A program made the translations under genes and the position numbers. Under the pieces are notes generated by a model that was not told the DNA's origin, did not search any database, and saw only the letters and a list, made by a program, of their open reading frames with translations. A DNA stretch of 64,000 nucleotides from Nocardiopsis sp. NRRL B-16309. Lineage in GTDB: Bacteria > Actinomycetota > Actinomycetes > Streptosporangiales > Streptosporangiaceae. The DNA lies in NCBI RefSeq assembly GCF_001279585.1, contig NZ_LGEC01000016.1:186001-250000 (forward strand), in the 5' to 3' direction. Below, piece by piece: positions 8,777-16,784 of the stretch. Position 1 is the stretch's first letter. Every line of letters begins with the position of its first letter.

Positions 8777-9601
8777 TCAGCCCTCGGTGGGCTCACCCGG
8801 CTCCGCCGGGCTGTTCCGGCGCTTGCGCGTGAAGTAGACGGCCGCGCCACCGCCGGCGACCGCCACGGCTCCCGCGGCCACCAGGCCGGCCAGGGCCGTG
8901 CCCGTGACGGGGAGGCCGCCCGGACCATCGGGGGTTCCGCTCTCGTCGGCCGGCGTCGTGGGCTCGTCGCTTTCGGCCGGGTCCGTGGCGCCGTCCGTGG
9001 GCTCGGTGGGCTCCGTCGGCTCGTCGGTGGGCTCGGTTCCCGGGTCCGACGGCTCGGTGGTGGGCTCCTCGGTCGGCTCCTCGGAGGGCTGCTCCGTGGG
9101 CTCCTCGGTCGGCTCCCCGGTGGGCTGGGGCTCCTCGGTGGGCTCCGGCTCCTCGTCCTCGCACCGGACCTTGAAGACCTTCTGCTTGGCCTTGCCGTGC
9201 TGGCCCTCGAAGGTCCAGTTCAGGTGGTAGTGGCCGTTCTCCAGGTCCAGGAGTTCGGTGCTGCCCTCGCCCTCGCCGTCCAGGACGAGGGTGCCGTCGA
9301 GCACCGGCTCGGCGTCGTGCGGGTTGCCGCCGCCCTGGACGACGATCTCCCAGTCCACCTCCTGGGCGGCGTCGAATCCGAAGGCCACGATCTGGAAGTC
9401 GCAGACCTTGGGCACGTTCCGGTTGTCCTCCTCCGGCGTGCTCGGCGAGTGGATCTTCACCGTGCCGTTGTCGCCGGGAGGGGAGGCGGGCAGGGTGCCG
9501 GCGGACGCGAGGGCGGGCCCGGCCAGGACGGCCGTGGCGGTCAGGGCGGCGCCGGCCAGGAGCCGGGCGCCCAGGGCACGCGGAACGAAGATGGGGGTCA
9601 C
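8777..9601 (-). CDS. LPXTG-anchored, Thr/Pro/Glu-rich surface protein
   Basis: A 274-residue cell-wall protein. It begins with a signal peptide (hydrophobic stretch LLAGAALTATAVLAGPALAS), has a globular domain of about 100 residues with two cysteines (KVCDFQIVAF and FKVRCEDEE), then a stalk of short TEEPTEEP/DEPTEPTE repeats (about 134-225). The sorting signal follows: LPVTG, a membrane segment of alanine, glycine and valine, and a positive tail (RKRRN). Sortase would cleave at LPVTG and link the protein to the cell wall. No sortase gene is near. The GTG start at 9601 has AGGAG 8 nt upstream; an in-frame start 51 codons earlier would bury the signal peptide. Function of the globular domain is unknown. 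Confidence 0.82.
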   Translation of the reverse strand: MTPIFVPRALGARLLAGAALTATAVLAGPALASAGTLPASPPGDNGTVKIHSPSTPEEDNRNVPKVCDFQIVAFGFDAAQEVDWEIVVQGGGNPHDAEPVLDGTLVLDGEGEGSTELLDLENGHYHLNWTFEGQHGKAKQKVFKVRCEDEEPEPTEEPQPTGEPTEEPTEQPSEEPTEEPTTEPSDPGTEPTDEPTEPTEPTDGATDPAESDEPTTPADESGTPDGPGGLPVTGTALAGLVAAGAVAVAGGGAAVYFTRKRRNSPAEPGEPTEG

Positions 9602-9803
9602 AGGGGACTCCTGCTGGTCGTGATGCCGGAGTGGGCGGGGGCACCCGGTCACCTGTGTACGGGACGAAGCAAAAACTACCTTCTTTCCCACGAGTAGCAG
9701 TAGCCACACATCAGGACAGATGCGAAATGGTGACCAACGGGGCCGTTCTCTCATGACCGCCCGTGACCAGCGGATTCACCAGGACTACCCCGCCGCCCGC
9801 GCC

Positions 9804-10934
9804 TCACGCCGTGTCGGGCCCCTCCCCTGCGCCGGTCCCCGGGCGGGTACCGGTGCCGTGCACGATGCGCTTGGCGTACTCCTCGTTCGGCCGGATCTGC
9901 CCGGACAGGATCTGCTCGGCGTAGTGGCAGGCCACCTTGTGCGTGCCCCTCACGGTGCGCAGCTCCGGGCGCTCGGTGTCGCAGCGCTCCTCCTGGCGCC
10001 AGGGGCACCGGGTGTGGAAGCGGCAGCCCGGGGGCGGCGCGGCCGGGGAGGGCAGGTCGCCCGCCAGCAGGATGCGCTCGCGGGCGTCCTCCACCTCCGG
10101 GTCCGGTACGGGCACGGCCGACATCAGCGAGCGCGTGTACGGGTGCATCGGCGTCTCGTACAGGTCGTCGCCGGAGGCCTCCTCCACGAGCGAGCCCAGG
10201 TACATCACGCCGACCACGTCGCTGACGTGGCGCACCACCGCCAGGTCGTGCGCGATGACCAGGTAGGTCAGGCCCAGTTCCTTCTGGAGCCCCTCCAGGA
10301 GGTTGAGCACCTGCGCCTGGATCGACACGTCCAGCGCCGACACCGGCTCGTCGCAGATGATGAGGTCGGGCCGCAGCACCAGGGCGCGGGCGATCCCGAT
10401 GCGCTGGCGCTGGCCGCCGGAGAACTCGTGCGGGTAGCGGGACAGCGCCTTGGCGGAGAGTCCCACCCGCTCCAGCGCGTCCACGACGCGGGCCCGCTGG
10501 TCCTGGAGCGTGCGCGCGCGGCGCTCCCGCGGGCTCATGTCCTCTTCCTCACCCGGGCCGCCGATGCCGTGCGCCTGCAGCCCCTCCAGCAGGATGGACC
10601 CGATGTTCTGGCGCGGGTTGAGGCTGCCGAGCGGGTCCTGGAAGACCATCTGCAGGTGGCGGCGCTCCCGGCGGATCGTCTCCGTGTCCAGGTCCGCCAG
10701 GTTCCGGTCGCCGAACACCACCTGGCCCTCGGTGATGTCGACCAGCCGCAGCACGGCCCGGCCGAGGGTGGTCTTGCCGCAGCCAGACTCCCCCACGAGC
10801 CCGTAGGTCTGGCCGCGCTCGATGGTCAGGCTGACCCCGTCCACCGCGCGCACGTGGCCGATCGTGCGGTCGAAGACCACACCGCGCTTGATCGGGAAGT
10901 GGACCTTGAGGTCCCTGATCTCCAGCAGGCTCAT
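9804..10934 (-). CDS. dppF: Peptide ABC transporter ATPase, DppF/OppF type
   Basis: A 376-residue ATP-binding subunit. Walker A is GESGCGKT, the signature FSGGQRQR, Walker B LIICDEPVSALD, and the H-loop His is in VIAHDL. The C-terminal oligopeptide-transporter extension has the cysteine motif CRFHTRCPWRQEERC. It powers import with its DppD partner at the cytoplasmic face. The start ATG overlaps the stop of the preceding ATPase gene (ATGA), showing translational coupling; a longer upstream in-frame reading only runs antisense-like through that gene. Last gene of the five-gene importer. Exact substrate (di/oligopeptide or another small solute) is set by the SBP. Confidence 0.9.
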   Translation of the reverse strand: MSLLEIRDLKVHFPIKRGVVFDRTIGHVRAVDGVSLTIERGQTYGLVGESGCGKTTLGRAVLRLVDITEGQVVFGDRNLADLDTETIRRERRHLQMVFQDPLGSLNPRQNIGSILLEGLQAHGIGGPGEEEDMSPRERRARTLQDQRARVVDALERVGLSAKALSRYPHEFSGGQRQRIGIARALVLRPDLIICDEPVSALDVSIQAQVLNLLEGLQKELGLTYLVIAHDLAVVRHVSDVVGVMYLGSLVEEASGDDLYETPMHPYTRSLMSAVPVPDPEVEDARERILLAGDLPSPAAPPPGCRFHTRCPWRQEERCDTERPELRTVRGTHKVACHYAEQILSGQIRPNEEYAKRIVHGTGTRPGTGAGEGPDTA

Positions 10935-11998
10935 CCGCGTGCCTCCTCGTCGCCGACCGCGGCCGGGCTCTCCTGTACGGCGCGGTCCGCCGCCTTCGCG
11001 TGTCCGACCGGGTTCACGCACCGGTGCGCGTGCTCCCCGGTCGCGTGCACGAGCTCGGGCGCCCCTCGCAGGCACTCCATCGTGTAGTGGTCGCACCGGG
11101 GCGCGAACGCGCACCCGTCCGCCCAGGCGATGTTGTCGTTGACCGACCCCCGCACGGGCGTGAGCGGCTCGCCGCGGGGCGCGTCCAGGCGCGGCACGGA
11201 GCCCAGCAGCCCGACGGTGTACGGATGCGTGGGCTCGGCGAAGAGCGGGCTCCGGGGCGCCGCCTCCACGGCCCGTCCCGCGTACAGCACGTTGATGTCG
11301 TCGCACAGGCCCGCCACCACGCCCAGGTCGTGCGTGATCATGAGCAGGGCCGTGCCCTCCTCCACGACCAGGTCCCTGAGCAGCTCCAGGATCTGGGCCT
11401 GGATGGTCACGTCCAGCGCGGTCGTGGGCTCGTCGGCGATCATCAGCTTCGGCCGGCAGGCCACCGCCATGGCGATCAGGGCGCGCTGGCGCATCCCGCC
11501 GGAGAGCTGGTGCGGGTACTCCCGGAGCCGCCGTGTGGGATCGGGGATCCCCACCCGGTGCAGCAGGTCGGCGGCCTCCTTGCGGGCGGCCGAGCCCCGC
11601 AGCCCGCGGTGGCGCCGGAGGATCTCGGTGACCTGGAGGCCGATGGGGATGACGGGGTTCAGGGAGCTGAGCGGGTCCTGGAAGATCATCGCCAGCTGTG
11701 CGCCCCGCAGGTCGCGCATCCGGCGCGGCGACAGGGCGAGCAGGTCGGTCTCGCCCTCGGGCAGCCGCATGCGCGCGGATCCGCCGACGGTGAGGCCGCG
11801 GGAGGGCAGCAGTCCCATCAGGGCCAGCGAGGTGACGCTCTTGCCGCAGCCGGACTCGCCGACCAGGCCGGTGACCCGCCCCTCCTCCAGGGTGAAGGAG
11901 ACCCCGTCCACGGCCCGGACGTCGTCCGCGCCGCGGCGGTGGAACACCACGGACAGCTCGTCCACCGTCAGCAGCGGCGTGCTGGAACTCATGGTCAT
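10931..11998 (-). CDS. dppD: Peptide ABC transporter ATPase, DppD/OppD type
   Basis: A 355-residue ATPase with Walker A GESGCGKS, signature LSGGMRQR, Walker B LMIADEPTTALD and H-loop ITHDLG. The C-terminal extension carries the CAFAPRCDHYTMEC cysteine motif typical of OppD/DppD proteins. It pairs with the following DppF-type ATPase. Start: ATG at 11998 overlaps the stop of the upstream permease (ATGA); a second ATG two codons later is possible. Operon position four of five. Confidence 0.9.
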   Translation of the reverse strand: MTMSSSTPLLTVDELSVVFHRRGADDVRAVDGVSFTLEEGRVTGLVGESGCGKSVTSLALMGLLPSRGLTVGGSARMRLPEGETDLLALSPRRMRDLRGAQLAMIFQDPLSSLNPVIPIGLQVTEILRRHRGLRGSAARKEAADLLHRVGIPDPTRRLREYPHQLSGGMRQRALIAMAVACRPKLMIADEPTTALDVTIQAQILELLRDLVVEEGTALLMITHDLGVVAGLCDDINVLYAGRAVEAAPRSPLFAEPTHPYTVGLLGSVPRLDAPRGEPLTPVRGSVNDNIAWADGCAFAPRCDHYTMECLRGAPELVHATGEHAHRCVNPVGHAKAADRAVQESPAAVGDEEARG

Positions 11999-13017
11999 TT
12001 CCTCACCTTCGGGTCGAGGGCCTCGCGCATCGCCTCACCCAGCAGGGTGAAGCCCAGGGCGGTGACGATGATGGCCAGCGCCGGGTACACGGCCAGCGAC
12101 GGCGCGCTGGACAGGAACCGCTGGGCGTCGGCGAGCATCGTGCCCCACTCGGGGAAGGCCGGGTCCGGGTTGCCCAGGCCCAGGTAGGACAGGGCCGCGG
12201 CGTCGATGATGGCGGTCGCCAGGGTGAGGGTGCTCTGGACGATGACCGGGCCCATGGAGTTGGGCAGGATGTGCGCCAGGGCGATGCGGCGCTTGCGCAC
12301 GCCCAGCGCCTGGGCGGCCAGCACGTAGTCGCGGGAGCCCTGGGAGATCATGGCGCCGCGCAGCAGGCGGGCGAAGATGGGAATCTGGGCGACGCCGACC
12401 GCGATCATGACCGTGGTCAGGCTGGGTCCGATGAGCGCGGCGACGGTGACGGCCAGCAGCAGCGTGGGCAGCGCCAGCATCATGTCGATGACGCGCATGA
12501 CCACGTTGTCGAACCGGCGGCCCCAGGCGCCGCCGAGGCTGGCCGCGGCTCCCGCCGAACCGCCCAGCAGGGCGCCGACGCAGAAGCCGACGAGGGTGGC
12601 GACCACGCCGACCAGCAGGGTCTGCCTGGCTCCGATCACCATCCGGGAGAACTGGTCGCGGCCGAGGTTGTCCAGCCCCAGCAGGTTCTCCGCGCGCGGA
12701 CCGACGAACACGTTGCGGTTGGGGAAGACCTCCGCGCCCCACGTCTGCGCGGTCGGGCTGTAGGGGGCGATGAGCGGCGAGAAGAGCGCCACGAGGACGA
12801 ACACGGTGACGATGACGGCACCGGAGATGGCCATGGGGCTGCGGCGCATGCGCAGGAAGGCCTCGCGCCACACGCCGGCCCCGTGGCCGTCGTCGCCGCG
12901 TTCTCCCATGAGTTCGGCGAGCCGGTCGACCTTGGCGGCCTTGCGCCCCAGCAGGGGCGCGGCCCCGCCCCTGGTCCCGGTGCCGGCGGGGTTCTGGGAA
13001 CTCGGTGGCGTCGTCAT
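11995..13017 (-). CDS. dppC: Peptide ABC transporter permease, DppC type
   Basis: A 340-residue inner-membrane permease. After a cytoplasmic N-terminus of about 70 residues it has the first transmembrane helix (SGAVIVTVFVLVALFSPLIA), an extracytoplasmic loop with NLLGLDNLGRDQFSRM typical of DppC, and five more helices. The EAA-type loop that contacts the ATPase is around LGVRKRRIALAHILPNSMGP. The start ATG overlaps the stop of the DppB gene (TGATG). A longer in-frame reading upstream overlaps dppB and lacks family character, so it was not used. Confidence 0.9.
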   Translation of the reverse strand: MTTPPSSQNPAGTGTRGGAAPLLGRKAAKVDRLAELMGERGDDGHGAGVWREAFLRMRRSPMAISGAVIVTVFVLVALFSPLIAPYSPTAQTWGAEVFPNRNVFVGPRAENLLGLDNLGRDQFSRMVIGARQTLLVGVVATLVGFCVGALLGGSAGAAASLGGAWGRRFDNVVMRVIDMMLALPTLLLAVTVAALIGPSLTTVMIAVGVAQIPIFARLLRGAMISQGSRDYVLAAQALGVRKRRIALAHILPNSMGPVIVQSTLTLATAIIDAAALSYLGLGNPDPAFPEWGTMLADAQRFLSSAPSLAVYPALAIIVTALGFTLLGEAMREALDPKVRK

Positions 13018-14021
13018 CACTGGGCCCGCACTCTCGGGTCGAGGAGGCTGTAGGAGATGTCCACGAGGAGGTTGATGAACACGTAGACGGTGGCGATGAT
13101 CAGGATGAACCCGGTGAGCACGGGGTAGTCGCGCTCCTGGGTGGCCGAGTAGATGAACGATCCGATCCCCGGGAAGGCGAACACGCTCTCGGTGAGGACC
13201 GCCCCGGCGAAGAGGCTTCCGGTGAGCAGTCCGATGGCGGTGACCACCGGCAGCATCGCGTTGCGCATGACGTGCCTGGTGCGCACGGTGTTGCGGTGCA
13301 GGCCCTTGGCGTCGGCGGTGCGCACGTAGTCCTCCTCCAGCACCTCCAGCACGCTGGCCCGCGTCATGCGGACGATGACCGCGAGCGGGATGGAGGCCAG
13401 TGCCAGGCCCGGCAGCACCAGGTGGGCGAGCGCGTCGGCGACCACGTCCCACTCGCCGGTGCGCAGCCCGTCCAGGACGGCGAAGCCGCTGAGGTTGGTG
13501 CGGTCCAGCCCCGGGGAGAGGCGGAAGGCCGACGGGAACAGTCCGAGCCGTTCGGCGAAGACGACCTTGAGGATGAACGCCAGGAAGAACACCGGTGTGC
13601 AGATGCCGACCAGTGATCCGCCCACCGCCGCGAAGTCCAGCACGGTCCCGCGCCGGCGGGCGGCCAGGTAGCCCAGCGGCAGCCCGACCGCGACGGCGAT
13701 GACCATGGCCGACACGGCGAGTTCGAACGTGGCGGGGAAGCGGGTCAGGAACTCCTCCAGGACCGGCCGACCGCTGGCGATGGAGGTGCCCAGGTCGCCC
13801 TGGGCGATGCGCCGCAGGAAGGACAGGTACTGGACCGTGAGCGGCTCGTCGAGCCCGAGCGAGCGCCGGAGCGAGGCCCGCTGCTCATCGGTCGCGTCGT
13901 CGGGGAGGAGGGCGTACTCCGGACCGCCGGGAAGCCGTTGCAGCCAGACGAACAGCAGGATCGAGAGTCCGACCAGGGTCGGGATCAGCTGGAGAACTCG
14001 CCTGACGATGAATCGCAGCAC
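13017..14021 (-). CDS. dppB: Peptide ABC transporter permease, DppB type
   Basis: A 334-residue permease beginning with the canonical MLRFIVRRVLQLIPTLVGLS helix of DppB/OppB proteins, with six predicted transmembrane helices. The EAA loop region is near KGLHRNTVRTRHVMRNAML. It forms the membrane channel with DppC. Start is GTG at 14021 with AGGCGG a few bases upstream. A strong hairpin separates it from the SBP gene upstream, so its transcript level is probably lower than that of the SBP. Confidence 0.9.
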   Translation of the reverse strand: MLRFIVRRVLQLIPTLVGLSILLFVWLQRLPGGPEYALLPDDATDEQRASLRRSLGLDEPLTVQYLSFLRRIAQGDLGTSIASGRPVLEEFLTRFPATFELAVSAMVIAVAVGLPLGYLAARRRGTVLDFAAVGGSLVGICTPVFFLAFILKVVFAERLGLFPSAFRLSPGLDRTNLSGFAVLDGLRTGEWDVVADALAHLVLPGLALASIPLAVIVRMTRASVLEVLEEDYVRTADAKGLHRNTVRTRHVMRNAMLPVVTAIGLLTGSLFAGAVLTESVFAFPGIGSFIYSATQERDYPVLTGFILIIATVYVFINLLVDISYSLLDPRVRAQ

Positions 14022-14173
14022 CTTCGCCGCCTTTCGTCAGTGGTGAGAACGATGGGACGCGAACGCCTCCGCCGGGATGGGGCGGGCGTCGTCGGGGAGG
14101 GTGGTGGGTCGGCCCGTCGTCCGCGGGGATGGCCCGCGGGCGCCGGGCGGCACGCGGATCCGCGTGCAGGGAG

Positions 14174-14205
14174 GGGCCCGGCCGTCGTGTGGACCGGCCG
14201 GGCCC
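14174..14205. terminator. Attenuating hairpin between SBP and permease genes
   Basis: 10-bp arms GGGCCCGGCC / GGCCGGGCCC around a 12-nt loop, 18 nt after the SBP stop. Such hairpins in SBP-first ABC operons commonly make the SBP transcript the most abundant. Confidence 0.6.
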
Positions 14206-14222
14206 TGTCGGGGGCTGGTGCC

Positions 14223-15893
14223 CTACTTCCAGGAGGCTTCGGAGAAGTTCTCCTGGGTGAGCGGACTGACCGCGGGTGGGTTGACGTTCTCGGCGAAGGC
14301 GATGGACGGCGGGGAGCTGGAGATGGGCAGCCCCGGGAGGATGTCCATGATCTGGTTGTTCAGCTCCTGGTAGGCGGCGACGCGCTCCGCGTCGTCGGGG
14401 TTGCCGCTCGCCTCGGCCATGGCCTCGAACAGGTCCTCGTCGCGGAAGCCGAACTCGCTGTTGTAGCCGGAGAACCAGGTGCCGATGAAGTTGTAGGCGT
14501 CGTTGTAGTCACCGGTCCAGCCGAGCAGGTACAGCGGGCACTCGCCGGAGTTGGTGCGCGGGATGTAGTCGGCCCACTCGTAGGTGACCGGCTCCACGGT
14601 CACGCCGACCGCCTCCAGGTCCGCGGAGATGACGTCGAAGATGTCACGCGGCGCGGGCATGTAGGGGCGGGTGACGTCGGACGGGTAGCAGAACTCCAGC
14701 GTCAGGTCCTCCTGGCCGGCGTCGGCGAGCATCTCCTCGGCCAGGTCGGGGTCGTAGTCGTAGGTCTGCACGTCCGGCGACCAGCCGTCGAGGGTGTCGG
14801 GGTGGAACTGCGTGGCCACCTCGCCGCCCGCGGGCAGGATCGTGTCGACGATGCGCTGGCGGTCGACGGCGTGCGCGAGGGCCTGGCGCACCTCCAGGTC
14901 CGCGAGCGCCTCGTTGGCCTCCTGCTGGTAGGCCATGTAGAGGACGTTGAACACGTCGCGTGTGGGCACCTGGAAGCCGGCGGCCTCCAGCGGTTCCACG
15001 TCGGCGGGCGCCACGAGGTCGTACCCGTGGATGTCGCCGGCCTCCAGGGCCTGGCGGCGGGCCGTCTCGTCGGGGATGGCGCGCAGGAGCATGGTCTCGA
15101 AGCCCGCGGGCTCGCCCCAGTAGTCCTCGAAGCGCTGGAGGGTGACCTCGTCCTGGTCCTGGTCCCACTCCTCGACGGTGAAGGGCCCGGTCCCGGCCAC
15201 GGTCCCGGCGACCTGGCTGTACTCGGGGAGCGTGTAGTTGCCCTCCTCGCCGGTGATCTCCTGGTCGGCGATGGCCTCCAGGGTGGACGGGCTCATGAGT
15301 CCGAACGCCGCGAGGCTGAATCCGCCGGGGAAGATCGAGGAGTATTCCGTGATGGTGATGACGGGGGTCAGCTCGTCCTGGGCCTCGCAGGAAACGTACC
15401 GCGAGTCGGGGATGTCCTCGTCCTCGTTCTCCGCGAAGCCGCCGAACACCGACTGCCAGTAGTAGGAGTTGTTGGAACTCTGGTAACCGCCCGTGAGGTT
15501 GTGCCAGCGGTCGAAATTCGCGCAGACGGCTTCGGCGTTCAGGGCGTCGCCGTCGTGGAACTGCACGTTCTCACGAAGGTGGAACGTCCATTCGGTTCCG
15601 TCCTCGGACTGTTCCCAGTCCTCGGCGAGCCCGCCGACGATCTCGCTGCCGCCCGACTCGTGGCGCAGCAGGGTCTCGAAGACCTGGCGGCTGTATCGGT
15701 AGGTCTCACCATCGCTGGTGAGGAAGGGGTCCAGGGTGCTGATGCTGCCCGCGGCCGCGAACACGAAGGGCTCTGAGGAGTCGGCACCGTCACCCCCTTC
15801 GCGCGTACTCTCCGCGCACGCTGTCGCGACCAGCGCGAGTGAGGTAGCCGCCGCCAGGAGGGCGAGCGGCTTTCGGGAAGACTTCCTGAGCAT
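14223..15893 (-). CDS. dppA: Peptide ABC transporter substrate-binding lipoprotein (SBP_bac_5)
   Basis: A 556-residue lipoprotein of solute-binding family 5. The signal peptide ends in the lipobox VATAC (Cys26), so the mature protein is membrane-anchored outside the cell. Family features include FLTSDGETYRYSRQVFETLL, FHLRENVQFHDGDALNAE (the DG-x-x-hydrophobic-x-A-E/D block) and late YLLGWTGDYNDAYNF. It delivers substrate to DppBC. Start ATG 15893 has GAGGTGG 6 nt upstream; a further in-frame ATG four codons earlier lacks that spacing. First gene of the importer operon; promoter in the A+T-richer region above 15893. Substrate assignment to peptides is by family only. Confidence 0.88.
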   Translation of the reverse strand: MLRKSSRKPLALLAAATSLALVATACAESTREGGDGADSSEPFVFAAAGSISTLDPFLTSDGETYRYSRQVFETLLRHESGGSEIVGGLAEDWEQSEDGTEWTFHLRENVQFHDGDALNAEAVCANFDRWHNLTGGYQSSNNSYYWQSVFGGFAENEDEDIPDSRYVSCEAQDELTPVITITEYSSIFPGGFSLAAFGLMSPSTLEAIADQEITGEEGNYTLPEYSQVAGTVAGTGPFTVEEWDQDQDEVTLQRFEDYWGEPAGFETMLLRAIPDETARRQALEAGDIHGYDLVAPADVEPLEAAGFQVPTRDVFNVLYMAYQQEANEALADLEVRQALAHAVDRQRIVDTILPAGGEVATQFHPDTLDGWSPDVQTYDYDPDLAEEMLADAGQEDLTLEFCYPSDVTRPYMPAPRDIFDVISADLEAVGVTVEPVTYEWADYIPRTNSGECPLYLLGWTGDYNDAYNFIGTWFSGYNSEFGFRDEDLFEAMAEASGNPDDAERVAAYQELNNQIMDILPGLPISSSPPSIAFAENVNPPAVSPLTQENFSEASWK

Positions 15894-16232
15894 GGTCCAC
15901 CTCAATGCGGGCCGGGGGTGTGGCCCTCGTCGATTGAGTGGACCCTAGACCGAACGCGGTCCCGGTGTGAAGATAGACGACTGGGTATTAATACAACCGT
16001 TTCAGTTCTGTGCCGGGATCCATAGATGGCGTTTCCCGGCATCGTGTACAACTGCGCGGCCTTATCACGACCAACGGCCGCGCGATACCCCTGTCACTTT
16101 CCGCGCACGCGCAGAAACCCGTTTTTCATCGGCTCATCGGATGAATGACGGCGGGCGATTTCGTCCCCATTCGTCACACCAACCCCGCCCCACCCCTGCG
16201 CACCGGGGCCGGAAGCGCCCTATGATCTGGCA
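15894..16232. other. Divergent intergenic region, A+T-richer
   Basis: 339 bases between dppA and the small acidic gene. It holds the palindrome GTATTAATAC (15985-15994), an 8-bp hairpin TGCCGGGA/TCCCGGCA (16011-16041) and the -10 box TATGAT at 16221. These are candidates for promoters and an operator. No gene is seen. Confidence 0.5.
16221..16232 (+). promoter_or_regulatory. -10 box of a leaderless promoter
   Basis: TATGAT (16221-16226) then exactly 6 nt and the ATG at 16233. Transcription should start on the start codon. No Shine-Dalgarno is present. Confidence 0.6.
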
Positions 16233-16658
16233 ATGACCACTCCCCTTGACGACGCGGACCTGACCGCGTTCCTGGAAGGCCAGGAGACCTCCTGGCTGGC
16301 CGAACAGCTCATGCTGGTGGCCGACGAGGACCCCATCACCCGCATCCGCCTGACCGCCGCGGCGGGTTCCGAGAGCGTCGTCGAGGAGGCCCGGGCCGCG
16401 ACCCTGGCCGCCGTCGTCGACCACGTACCGGCCGCCGAGGACGAGGAGGAGGACGACGGCGACGCCCTCCACCGCGTCCTGGACCTGCTCGACGACCTGG
16501 TCGACTACGGGTTCGAGGACGAGACCTCCGACATCGCCGACGAGGCGCGCGAACTGTACGTCACGCGCCACGGGGAGGACGACAGCGAGCACCTGGCCCG
16601 GCTGCACGTCATCGCCGACGGCGCCGAGGAGGACGAGGAGCACGAGCAGGCCGTCTGA
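16233..16658 (+). CDS. Small acidic protein of unknown function
   Basis: A 141-residue soluble, strongly acidic protein with no recognisable domain. The first half is helical-looking (AFLEGQETSWLAEQLMLVAD; SVVEEARAATLAAVVDHV). An acidic linker (EDEEEDDGD) joins it to a second helical half (LHRVLDLLDDLVDYGF), and the C-terminus ends in an acidic EEDEEHEQ tract. A -10 box (TATGAT) 6 nt before the ATG implies a leaderless message. Codon usage is normal, so it is a real gene. It faces away from dppA and converges with the repeat-rich membrane protein gene. I do not assign a function. Confidence 0.7.
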   Translation: MTTPLDDADLTAFLEGQETSWLAEQLMLVADEDPITRIRLTAAAGSESVVEEARAATLAAVVDHVPAAEDEEEDDGDALHRVLDLLDDLVDYGFEDETSDIADEARELYVTRHGEDDSEHLARLHVIADGAEEDEEHEQAV

Positions 16659-16735
16659 GGGCGTGTCCGGCGGACACGTGCCGGACACACGCGAGGGCGT
16701 GTGCGGCGGACACCCCGCCGGACACGCGCGAGGGT
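16659..16735. terminator. Pair of terminator hairpins between convergent genes
   Basis: Two hairpins follow the acidic gene: GTGTCC-GGC-GGACAC, then a longer one with CGGCGG/CCGCCG arms flanked by GTGT/ACAC. They sit between convergent genes. The opening GGGCGTGTCCGGCGGA resembles the arm of the dispersed element at 27135, 45162 and 56021, so this may be a decayed copy. Confidence 0.55.
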
Positions 16736-16784
16736 CGGGCGGACCGGGCGGCGACCCGGCCCGCGCGGCCCTCGTCGCGTTCCG

